Below are positions 53,471 through 63,721 of a DNA stretch of 64,000 nt, one piece after another. The notes beneath the pieces were generated by a model, which worked only from the letters and a program-made list of their open reading frames with translations, was not told the DNA's origin and made no database searches. The stretch covers positions 1 through 64,000 of the forward strand of contig CP053162.1 in NCBI GenBank assembly GCA_014607495.2. Direction: 5' to 3'. Position 1 is the stretch's first letter, and every line of letters begins with the position of its first letter. The position numbers and the translations under genes are program-made. This stretch comes from Carposina sasakii (taxonomy: Eukaryota > Arthropoda > Insecta > Lepidoptera > Carposinidae).

Positions 53471-55486
53471 AATATGATTTTAAAGTATCTAAACCATTTG
53501 TTCCGAGTATACATCGTAAGGGCGCGTTCACAAGTCACGTCTTCGAGTTTCAATAGTACGTGTCGCTCGCAGCAGCTGGTAACGGCCTTATAGCACTTAT
53601 AGCTTTATTAGCTATCATTTATATGCTAAATTAGTACACGCTTATTTCTATCCTGAATATATCATTATTGTTATGATAACTTGTTTACGTTTCATCAAAA
53701 TGGGTTGAGACTTTTATGTCATTTTAAAAACTGAAACTTGAAACATAGCTTAATTTGTTCGGCGGAACAATAGCTTTAAAATAAACCAAACAATAATTTT
53801 TAAAGGTTTTGAGATAAACGATAAACATCATTCATATAAATATAAATTACAAACTAAAATGTAAGTATCAACCAACAACGTAGGTACCTATATATACTGG
53901 TCTCTTCATGTCATTTATATCACGGTATTCCAATAAAGTAATTAAAATACCTCTAAATTGTTCAACCACGAACTTTTTATGGTCATTTGATAAACTACAA
54001 ATGTATTGAAATTAAAACATGTTCGATTCCCACGGGTCAATCAATTTTATACCTACTCTAATCTTCTACAGAAGTCGCCGCGGTCACATTTTATGGTATT
54101 TAGTAATCTGATGAAAATAATAATAAAAAAGTCATTTGTCGGCCCGGAAACAATTTACTACCTTACCAAAATTATATTTTTGAATTATTTCTTGCAATTA
54201 TAGAAGTGCAGAAAGCACAGAATGCTTCAGTGGTGATTTTAGAAGTGCATGCAAAATTTTACGCATAGCGTAGATACATTTTCATTATTAGAGTATTTTT
54301 TTATTTATGCACAACACATTTAGGATATTAAAATATATTCGGCTATATGTGTAATAAAAGTCTGAGCGTTTATTTCTTTCTTTTATCTCCTTGCCCTCGA
54401 ACTAGATACATACCTAATAATAACCTACCATGTACGTACGTGCATATTCTATCTAATCATGCTTTTTTAACATTTTAATACTGTGTAGACCCTTTACCTT
54501 TTACTTTATAAATTCCATCACCACATTCAGCAGATAAGATTGAGGTCAAACCTGGCCTATTAATAAAAAAGGAAGTCTTTAATAAGTTGGTTGATAATAT
54601 TTATCGTTTTTAATAGCAGTTGGGACGTGGGTGCATGGAGGTTTTAATTTGTTTGACATCTCTGTATACCGACCGCCATATTATTACATGTTTATTTATT
54701 ACTAAGATAGTCTGTTTAAAAATAAACCTGTTGTAAGCTATATCTAATGGTTTAATTAACGTTACATTACGGAGGAAACTGTTAGAGAAAACGCGATAAT
54801 ATTTGATATTTGATAAGTCGTAATGCACATCAAATAATCGATGATTAGGTCAAAGACGGTATGTACTTATGTACGAACAAGAGTTTAAGCTATGTATATC
54901 ATTTCTACGTAGCAATACGTAGCTGTTCCCTAAACACGTTGTAGCTTGGACGTGTTTGAACTATTATTTTTTTTAATATGCACGAATCTAAATGTTTTTA
55001 CAGCATGCTCTACAACGGATAGCTCAGTTAACAAATACGTGTCACAGCGTACTCCCCGGAGCAGCGAGACGCGGCGTGCGTGACGGTCCTACGTGACAGT
55101 ATTACGTTACTGCGAGTACAGTCCCGTACTAAGAGTTCTTTAATCCTTTTTTGTGATATGATCAGATATGTCGTGGTATCGTCATGCGATCTTAATCGTT
55201 AGCTAATTTATTTGTATAAAGCATTGCATGTACCTAGATAATACAAAAATAATTCGCTTAAGAGACTGCTGTTATCTAACCAGTCTCGTGGAATGAATCA
55301 ATTAACATTTGTTGGATATCCTTGATGCTGCAGTACTGGCAAACACATTTTGGAAACACACACAGCCATAAATTCACGCATGTGCATACTGTATACGCAC
55401 ATACACTGAACATTGTACATTAACTTTGTAAGTAGATATACCTATACAAATATACACGTAAATAATTTTACATATTAACCTTAAAC
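53471..55486. other. No supported gene; GC-richer spot at about 55035-55130
   Basis: GAGCAGCGAGACGCGGCGTG lies near 55058. No frame. The rest is AT-rich with no repeat match. Confidence 0.4.
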
Positions 55487-55499
55487 ATTCTACATTATC

Positions 55500-55995
55500 T
55501 CCATTGAGGGATCGCCCGCCACCGGGCCCTATACCCTCCGCTGACCCTCGGATCTGCCTACTCATGATCACGAACACAAGACACTACAGTCGTAACGAGA
55601 AGCCAGAACCAAGCACCCAGCATGCAACCATAAATACATAGCTGCTAATCCGAAAACCAATTAAAATTTTAATCGACATATGCTTCGCCAACACCCGTGG
55701 CATCATCAGGATTAGTTTTCCATGTTAGTTCTATCTCAACTAATCCTGATTATGCCACGGGTGTTGACGAAGCATATGTCGATTAAAATTTTAATTGGTT
55801 TTCGGATTAGCAGTTATGTATTTATGGTTGCATGCTGGGTGCTTGGATCTGGCTTCTCGTTGCGACTGTAGTGTCTTGTGTTCGTGATCATGAGTAGGCA
55901 GATCCGAGGGTCAGCGGAGGGTATAGGGCCCGGTGGCGGGCGATCCCTCAATGGAGATTTGAACTTCCGAATAGTGACGCCTGATACAATTCAAT
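55500..55995. mobile_element. Long-hairpin element, 221-bp arms, 13-bp target duplication
   Basis: Arms 55497-55717 and 55738-55958 are near-perfect complements around a 20-base loop (arm words: CGCCCGCCACCGGGCCCTAT, CATGATCACGAACACAAGAC, CATGCAACCATAAATACATA). A 37-base tail (TTGAACTTCCGAATAGTGAC to ACAATTCAAT) follows on the right only. Identical ATTCTACATTATC lies at 55487-55499 and 55996-56008. The simple relative at 28157-28303 has one arm plus the tail. Confidence 0.9.
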
Positions 55996-56008
55996 ATTCT
56001 ACATTATC

Positions 56009-56125
56009 ATTATCATTTTAGCTACTGATTGCGTTAAGTTCAATGCTCAACATAGGCCTCCCCCAACAACCTCCACTGCGACCTGTTAGAAGCTACCTGT
56101 ATCCAACAGATACCCGCTACAACTA
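56009..56125 (-). repeat. RTE 3'-end-like fragment
   Basis: CATTATCATTTTAGCTACTG, CAATGCTCAACATAGGCCTC and CCCCAACAACCTCC resemble another RTE-type tail common in moths. Confidence 0.5.
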
Positions 56126-58269
56126 TACAACATATGCCTACAACAGTTTTAAAACCCAAAAAAATATATATATTATACAGATTTAAATATAATTCTCGGT
56201 ACGGGACTGTACCTACTAAAGCGACGACGAAATTAGCTGGGACATGAAAGAGTCTCGAGAATTTGATATACTTTAACCTTAGTTTTACAAGACTTTGAGA
56301 ATTTAAATTAATACGCAGAAATGAGTCTCACGATTTTGTGTAATTTGTTACATACCATACAAAATATTTTTTTTCTGCATTCAACGCGATAAATCTGAAT
56401 TTATTATAAAATAATTTTAATAGATAATCTTTTCGTGTAGGTCATCTACTTCTAGTCCTAATTATAACCATAAATAAGACATTAATAACTCATTAAACTC
56501 CATGGGAGAAATAATATAATTGAAAAACATAGAAAACAAAAGTTTCTTGCTATGTGAGAGTAATGCTCGTAAATAAGTAAGAATATAAAGGCTCCTCATA
56601 CACTACTTATCGATAACGTGAAGCGGCACCCTTTTTTAACTAGGCCGTACATATTTGACGACTTTTTTTTATAAGTCAAGCACGTACATTTACTTTTTCA
56701 GCCAAACCCGAGATTAAAACTCGTAGGTCTTGATTTTACCAATATGTATGTTAAGTAAGGCATATCAATCGCTCAAACCACAAGATACTGTCGACAGTAA
56801 AGTAAACGAATCAAACGAAATTACATCATGAAATGATACCAAAGTGAAAGTACCTAAATGTAGAATAATATTTTAAAATAAAATTCTGCTCGTAATCTTT
56901 ACAATCGGACGAGAGGAGTCGAGCAGCTCTCGTGCGACTGCTACAGACAGGTGCACTTGTCTATTGTCACCTTAGACCTTAGACCTTACGCCCGCCGTGA
57001 AACTTCGTCGATACGTACGTATCACGTTAATATCACGGCCGCCATAGTGAGCCGGGCCCCTAACGTAAACCGACCGGTTACCTAGATAACATCTACATAA
57101 GTACGAGCCGGCGGCTTGTGCGTCCGTGTGTCACTCTCACGGCATTACGTAGAGATGACCAGATAAGGTAATGTGCATGCAGATGACGAGCTTATTTTTG
57201 TTATTGTTTCGTATTATAATTTGGACTTGGAAGTACAACTGTGTTGTATGCTTTAGAAGCATATGTAATGGTAGTTGTTGATACGAGTAGGTAAAATTAC
57301 ATTAAATTTTAGTTATTGTTTACTTCGTCCGCGTGGAGTGTAGAAAATGAAGCTTATACATAAGTAAGTATATATCCTTTCTCAGGCTCTATTACATTAA
57401 AATCTAATGTAAAAATAATAATGTTTGAACTTTTAAGATTCTTCACAAAACTCTAGAAAAATGCTTTGAAATATCCAATCCAATGAAGTTATCATTCAAG
57501 CAATGGACAACCTTCAACCGTCATCCATCACTCATCTATCACATGGTATCTCATACAAAAAACTCATGTGTTAGACGTCTCTATCACGCGTCTTTTTTAG
57601 TAATATCAATGTGGAAAGCTCCTTTAGCTCCTTCAAAATGCTACTGTAGAACTGTAGAAGGACTAAAATGCTAAAAAATATAATTGCATTCGCATTTGAC
57701 ATTTTTGTGTCGTTTTTATTGACAACAATACACAAACTACATTATATAAAACTAAAAACTAAATTAATCTACACGAAATTAAATATATTTACAAAGTTGC
57801 CTTTTACCGGGAGGGTGGCCAGAATGCTGGCAGCATTGTCACGTTGTATGGCAATGCTAATTTTTTGCGCAAATAAGAGACCAGCATATTTTACAGCAGG
57901 ATTTATTTTTATATCAGAATACTATTTCGACAATAATTTGAATTCAACAACAGTTGGCCCCCTGGTTTTACGTCTTTTTATTATTCTTTTGAATTGCCGT
58001 TTATTTTTGCTAGTTTTTGTAGGCATTCGCCATTTACCACTACCTTTTCCTAGCAGTACAAATGGAAGTCAATAATTACGTCTTCATATTTTTTGCAACA
58101 GGTACTAATAACAGACAAGTTGTATCCGTATAGTAAGGACGGTCTTAGAATACTAATTCTGCCACCCGGAGTGCACTGATATAGGTATTTATAGGTTAGG
58201 TACTTAAATGTACAATTTACATAGCTATGCAATGTGGAGGAAGATTTTAACCACGTACTACTGCACCGG
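56126..58269. other. No supported gene; non-repetitive GC-richer block at about 56905-57150
   Basis: The block has GACTGCTACAGACAGGTGCA, ACCTTAGACCTTAGACCTTA and GCGGCTTGTGCGTCCGTGTG and is not a repeat seen elsewhere in the window. It could be regulatory. The 135-codon frame at 57668-58075 has no recognisable domain and is AT-driven. Confidence 0.35.
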
Positions 58270-58500
58270 TATGATGAATTTGGTGAGAGCGAGATGTCTC
58301 ACTTTTAAACGTCAAATTCACAGAGCTATTAACAACTAGATTAACTAAGTGTATGTACTTCGTATGTAAAAAATAGACTTAAGAATTAGAATAGACACTC
58401 GTTCTCGAGCCAGGACTGAAGGAATTGGGGTTGATAGAAGTGGTTTGCGATCCCTTTTCACACACCAAGTAGAAACACTTGCCTTGTCTAATTATTACTT
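58270..58500. mobile_element. MITE family D, copy missing its right arm
   Basis: GATGAATTTGGTGAGAGCGA through the CGTTCTCGAGCCAGGAC loop to CCTTGTCTAATTATTACTTA, where it stops before the right arm found at 34390. Confidence 0.75.
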
Positions 58501-58520
58501 AATTTAAAAGAGATGGTAAA

Positions 58521-58619
58521 ATTCGTCATCCGAGTAAATTGACCCGATAGCTCAGTTGGTTAGAGCGAAAGCACGATTTGCAAATGGTCGTGAGTTCAAA
58601 TCTCACTCGGATGAAGAAT
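58521..58619 (+). repeat. tRNA-like sequence enclosed in an inverted repeat
   Basis: 58541-58613 has the exact spacing of a 73-base tRNA: acceptor GACCCGA/TCGGATG (5 of 7 pairs), TA, D-arm GCTC/GAGC with loop AGTTGGTTA, T-arm GTGAG/CTCAC with loop TTCAAAT. The anticodon stem is broken (2 of 5 pairs) and base 33 is C, so it is not a working tRNA. The outer arms ATTCGTCATCCGAGT and ACTCGGATGAAGAAT pair at 14 of 15. Best read as a tRNA pseudogene or SINE head. Confidence 0.75.
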
Positions 58620-59172
58620 TTTTTCATTTTCTTAGTAATATTTTATTTTCTTTTATATTTTCTCTAGGTACTACACAAACAAGTCCAATGATTCAACAAC
58701 CAACTTATTAAAAACCAGTAATATAATACGATAGAATACTTCAGTTGATTGATATTCCGCGCGACACAACACTACGTGTCGGCGCGTGGCTCTGTCCATA
58801 TTTTTAGCCGCTAGGGGGCGACACGGTGACAAATTTGCATGTTCTACAGAAATGAAATTCTCGCCCAGGGCGCTGCGTCATTCTGTTGATTTATTGCTTG
58901 TACTCGTACCTATGGCTATGGAAATAGATTGTATTGGTATATTGCTATGGGTTTTCCCCATACATAGGTGCTGTAAGATTTAAATATAAGAAACAGCTAC
59001 CTGATTAGCTAGTCAATGCCGCTTATAGGCTTCTTGTTTGAATTGAATGTCACAGGAATCACGTTACTTTTTTTACGGTCACTATAATAATAAAACAATC
59101 TCAAAAAACCTCATTTACTAAAAGAACAAAACCAGACTGCGTACAATTTTTAAACCAATGTCGATCTCACTA
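58620..59172. other. No supported gene; contains a CTCF-like site
   Basis: GC-richer around 58755-58890. The 65-codon frame there (58786-58983) has no motif. Confidence 0.4.
58808..58821 (+). promoter_or_regulatory. CTCF-like motif
   Basis: CCGCTAGGGGGCGA fits 13 of 14 positions of the CTCF consensus. It lies in unique, GC-richer sequence rather than in a repeat. Confidence 0.35.
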
Positions 59173-59556
59173 CAGGATGTTTTTTTGTGGCCACCTTTAA
59201 CGAAGGGTACGTATTCTATACATGAAATAAAGTAAGTTTATGCAAAAAAAAATGCTGGGAAAAAAAATTTTTTTTTTGAAAAAAAATTTTAAATTCCTTG
59301 ATCGTGCGAAATTTATAGTGTCTAGTGTTTATGTTAGTTTTTTTTATAGACAGATATTAATTATTTTTCGTGAATAAATCCTGCTACGCGCGTCTATGTG
59401 CATTTATGCAGAAAAACGCAGTCTATTTACTCAACTTTGGACCCTAATATTTTGGAAACCAGACACTTCCCAGGTATGCTTCCATGGAGAAAAATGATCG
59501 TGATGATGAGGAGATTCCGTAGTTATCGGGAACGTTGACGACCAAAAATCATCCTG
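59173..59556 (+). mobile_element. MITE family B, copy 5
   Basis: CAGGATGTTTTTTTGTGGCC to AAAATCATCCTG, with long A and T runs in the left half and a right half almost identical to the other copies. Confidence 0.9.
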
Positions 59557-59611
59557 TATATCTAATGATATCTCACAAGCTCAAATGCGACAAGCCGTAT
59601 AGACTCTAGCT

Positions 59612-59857
59612 TTGCTCGGGGTCCATTTTAAGAAATGTAATGACCATCGTGGTCCGCACATTATTTTATTTATAGAAAAAAATATTTATCACATGTATCA
59701 ATGAGAAAAATGGCATTTGACGTCAAAAAAGATAATGTATCCCACATTTTTACTAAAAGACGCACTCTGTAGTGCAAGTTGCTGTGTTCTCGCGGTCCGC
59801 ACAAATAGGTCGGCGCGGTCCGGATGCGGACCGCGGTCCGCCATTTGGCGAACCCTG
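59612..59857. mobile_element. hAT-like deletion derivative
   Basis: The right end on the minus strand reads CAGGGTTCGCCAAATGGCGG, then CGGTCCGCATCCGGACCGC, a style of hAT terminus. Flanking 8-mers CTCTAGCT (59604-59611) and CTCTAGCG (59858-59865) match at 7 of 8. The left terminus is decayed. GGTCCGCAC(A) occurs near both ends. Confidence 0.55.
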
Positions 59858-60235
59858 CTCTAGCGCGTACTAAAGAAATATAACTATACAAACATACATA
59901 TACTCGAAAAACATAACTCTCTTTCTGGCGCAGTCGGTCAAAAACTAGGAGAAACAAAAATTATGAGTGACATCTCCATGGTAACGTCAGTAACCAGCTA
60001 AGTTTTCACATAGATGGCGTCACATGGTATTTACGGCGGAACTATCGCGTATACAGCCACGTGTGTGCCTCGTAACTATAACTTTGCTATAACTATTCGA
60101 CTCAGGGAAACGCTTTACAGTTTACGATCTTACGACATGGCTGATGGGTTTGCGACAGAACGGGACTTTCGCTAAAGATTTAAATAGCTCTAAAATAGGC
60201 AGGTAGGTACTCGTAATATTTCAAAACTTAAATCA
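59858..60235. other. Dispersed-repeat scrap, otherwise nothing
   Basis: ACTCGAAAAACATAACTC and TCTGGCGCAGTCGG at about 59900-59940 belong to the 19405 repeat family, reversed. Confidence 0.5.
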
Positions 60236-60525
60236 CCGAAATGGGTTGGCCAGAACTGCAGGATCATCAAGGAAATTCCACAGCCACGTTTAGCAAGGCG
60301 GAGACAGATCGAAACGGAAACTATCAGTGACGATTTGCTAGATTATTTCTTAAATGAAATTGTATTAGGCGTTACATTTCGGAAGTTCAAACATTCACTA
60401 TGGGTGCGCCCACGATTATTTCTTGACAGAACGCCCCCGAGTAGTCGACTCTAATGATATGCACCAGAAAGAAATGCAGCTGAAGTATTCTAGTCAAGCC
60501 CCGTATCAGCACAGGAGTCTTGCCA
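60236..60525 (+). repeat. Family C copy interrupted by the 28157/55500-type tail
   Basis: GGTTGGCCAGAACTGCAGGA and CCACAGCCACG, then at about 60350-60400 ATTGTATTAGGCGTTACATT and CGGAAGTTCAAA (hairpin-element tail, reversed), then family C 3' part CCGAGTAGTCGACTC, GAAGTATTCTAG and GCCCCGTATCAGCACAGG. Confidence 0.65.
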
Positions 60526-61364
60526 TGCCATTAGTTATTACTACATTTCCTAATAGATCGTACGTAGGTGGCAGCTGCAGTGCTTAATGCTGGTAACTAT
60601 CAGATAGCTGGTCATTCCTCACCTCAAATCCGGGTAGATTCATGATCTCGAACCTAAGCACAGGGCTGACACCACTGCTACTACTATCGAAATGTTATTC
60701 AAATTCAAAATCATTAATACGACATGAAAGCATTAACAACTTGTTTGTCGATGGTCTTTTTATGTTACTTTCTATGTTCGCATCCCAAAATTAAACCGCT
60801 ACCAAACAAAAAAAGGAGGTGAATTTAAATAATCTAAAAAAAATAAATAGCAAAGCACCCCAAGGTGCGATTTGTGACGGTCTGTCAGGCATAAGTTGGC
60901 GATTCGGGGCTTAATAGCCACCAACGTGGAGCTAATAAGAGTTAAGGTCGCCTAAAGACGAAATCCAGGAGAACTGCTAGACAGTTCTCCTTTATGGCAA
61001 AACCAACATTAGGTCTGATATACCGCATGATTCTATTACTGTTACACTATTTCAGTGAAGTGTCATTGCTTGGAAGAAGAAATAGCAAGAAAGCTCCCAG
61101 CGACACAGTCAAAACTAAGTAACATATTAACAAAAGAATTAACTTACATTGGATTAGATATCAGATAATCATCGTAACACTTCACTCAGTGTGTTTTAAA
61201 TGTTTATGTTCTTCTATGCTGCTCTGGGAGTGAAAAAAAACGTATAATACCACAGCTGCTTTTCTTCCCGGGCATACTGTACCTGTCAGTAGAGGGACAA
61301 GAGGGTCTTGATGTTTTGTAGGCGATGGGCTGACCACCTGTCACTACTAACCGAACTTGTACAT
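60526..61364. other. No gene; hairpin at 60967-60991
   Basis: AGGAGAACTG, loop CTAGA, CAGTTCTCCT is a perfect 10-bp hairpin. GCACCCCAAGGTGC near 60856 is another small stem. The stretch between them is unlike other repeats here. Confidence 0.5.
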
Positions 61365-61478
61365 CTCAACTATACCCTCGAAATTGGTCAGAAGTGGCAC
61401 CATGTGGTTCTATCGGCCCTTGGTGCTCTGCCTACCCCGTAAGGGATAAAGGCGTGATTATATGTATGTATGTATGTA
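61365..61478 (+). repeat. Dispersed repeat, copy 2 (pair with 11.6 kb)
   Basis: CATCTCAACTATACCCTCGA, GTGGCACCATGTGGTTCTAT and GTAAGGGATAAAGGCGTG with a (TATG)n end. Confidence 0.8.
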
Positions 61479-61604
61479 AATGTTTATCAAAAGAAGATAC
61501 TGTTTGTATCTAATACTATATTTTTTAGAATAAATCTGTCTAGATATAAGTAGACATCTAGACTGATTAGATCCGATCTAAACAGAAGAAAACCTACCAA
61601 CAAT

Positions 61605-61837
61605 CATGAACGTATAAAGAACAACGGACGTAATGATGTCACTGCACAGATTGAAGCACCGAAATGGCGGCGCGTTAGACATGTGTGTAGGCGCCGAGCT
61701 TACTATGGTTTGTATGTGTGGGTGGATAACGCGTCAATACACATCCCTACTCCATGGAATATCGTTGCCGAGCTTACTATGAATGCTTCACTCTGTGTAG
61801 TCACAACACTCTGTTCGTTATTCTCTATACATTCATG
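61605..61837. mobile_element. MITE with about 25-bp TIRs, copy 2, 8-bp target duplication
   Basis: 233 bp, same ends (CATGAACGTATAAAG; right CTATACATTCATG) and body as 44260-44504. Identical CCAACAAT at 61597-61604 and 61838-61845 supports a hAT-like mechanism. Confidence 0.88.
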
Positions 61838-62925
61838 CCAACAATATAGAATAAATTAATAAAACAGTTTTCACCCCACAACCCTACACCATTCACTCCA
61901 AGTCACGTGCTCGTAATGTCGGGGCGTGGTGCGCCGGCGCAGCTATCGTAATGAAATCCACATCGAGCCGAGGTACCGGTCAGTAATGCGAATAAGTCTT
62001 CGTAACTGCGCTATTATTGCACTTTTATTTTCAATAAAATACGGCGGAAATCAGCGGTTCTCGCGCTTATAAAGATGGACGCTTAAAATTGGATCAACAG
62101 GCATCGCTTCATTATTACTAGTAGACCATATCCAGATATTTAGTCTGAATTTCCATAAATATAAGCCGTGTTTTACCCGGATGCGTAAAGGAGGGTTATG
62201 TTTTTGAAGTGTTTGTTATATTTCTATGGCATGCTTTCAAACGGCGGCTTATCGCATTTGCGCTTGAGAGGCTGAGAGTATTTTTCCTTTAAGTAATTTT
62301 TTATTACAATAAAATTTTTGAGCATTAATTCGGTTAAACCAGACCGGCAGATAATCCATCTCCATACATTTCTTTATGAAACGTAACGCTAAACTATAGC
62401 GAAAATGTCTCTATAATTCAAAACATCAATACGTATAATCGCGTCCATTATACTGAAAAATTTTTTGCATAAGAGTGCAAATACATCCCCTTTTCACCAG
62501 TCGGTCTTATTTTCCATATAATAAGATGGTGTGGCTACGAGTACTGTCACTATTTTAAAATTTAATGGAAAAAACTTTACTTCTTCGATCCCGTTATACT
62601 CGTAATTACGCTACATAGCCCTATGTAAGGACATGGGAGTATATCATGGTCACCATATTTCAGGGCTAGCACCGTTTAGTGCATAAAGAGTGTCTCTATA
62701 TGGTGTTATGTGAAATTCCTCGAGACACCAGAACGCATTGGAATCGCATTTTCACATTAACATAACATTGCGTCACGAATGTTATAAACACACAAATTGG
62801 TTTGGTACCAAATCTGGATTATAGAGATTCTGGGCACCTACTACAAAATAAGGGTCTGCAGGAAAATAACGATGACGATGAATTTGTAGGTTTAATTTGT
62901 TTAATTTGTAGGTTTAATTTGCAGG
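61838..62925. other. No gene; possible regulatory block at about 61905-62090
   Basis: GC-richer block with GTCACGTGCTCG (E-box), GGCGTGGTGCGCCGGCGCAG and a cluster of TTTATT/AATAAA words. A repeat scrap (TTTTACCCGGATGCG) is at about 62171. Confidence 0.35.
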
Positions 62926-62995
62926 ATGTGTTCCCAAAAATGGGCACCAACCCAAAACTGCAGGATCACATGCAAGATCCTGCGGCCATATTTAG
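62926..62995 (+). repeat. Family C core fragment
   Basis: GGATGTGTTCCCAAAAATGG, AAAACTGCAGGATCACATGC and GATCCTGCGGCCA. Just before it, TAGGTTTAATTTG is repeated two to three times. Confidence 0.6.
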
Positions 62996-63721
62996 CATAC
63001 TCGTAGCTGGATCAGATATAAAAGACAAGACAAGTTGTCAAGTCAAAAAATCTGTTTATTTTTACATGCATTTGTCAAAGTTCCGTTATAAAACAAAAAC
63101 ATTAGTGTTGTACGTACATACTTTACTATTAGAAACAGAATAAAACATAAAACGCTGACGTGGACCGTGAACACAGAAACTGGAATCTTTTTTGTTCTAA
63201 AAACGCCGAGACACCTTAATGTTTTAATGCATGCGTCTATCGAAGTTGCGTTAAATAAAACAAATAAATTGATAAAATAGAAAACCATAGTTAAAGGGAA
63301 ATAGTGGAGCATTCATTCATCACTTTGATTTAACTAACTGAGAACCTTAGCCTCTTAGAAACTAACGAACTCCTAAAGCAAGATGGTTCCTATAGATCAT
63401 GGAATCAAAATGTCACACTGCTAATAGCAGCATTTCACTTACACAATGGTAACAATATTGCTTTTCGTAAATGTGCTGTTGAGAGATAGATCGCCCCTAT
63501 TTTGTCGAACCTGTCATTTCAACTTAGATTACATAATATGTATGTAGTTACTATCCAAGTACAAATAATAGCAGTTACACATTTTTGCCTTCACATATGA
63601 ATTGATCCACTGTTCCCGCCATCTCAGCGGCTCTTATTGTGAATTCCCTATGCAATTTTACTTTTAGTATTGTACTCGTACTATGATTACTCACTAAGTC
63701 GATTAACTAGTTCTTTCAAGT
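62996..63721. other. No feature recognised
   Basis: AT-rich; overlapping frames at 62802-63312 lack motifs. Confidence 0.5.

Noticed and set aside
57668..58075. 135-codon plus-strand frame
   Set aside because: Hydrophobic, Leu/Ile/Phe-rich composition expected from AT-rich DNA; no domain, signal or homologous order recognised.
58541..58613. Functional tRNA gene
   Set aside because: The anticodon stem pairs at only 2 of 5 positions and base 33 is not T.
60967..60991. Rho-independent terminator
   Set aside because: The shape fits a bacterial terminator, but the window is clearly insect DNA and the T run is short.
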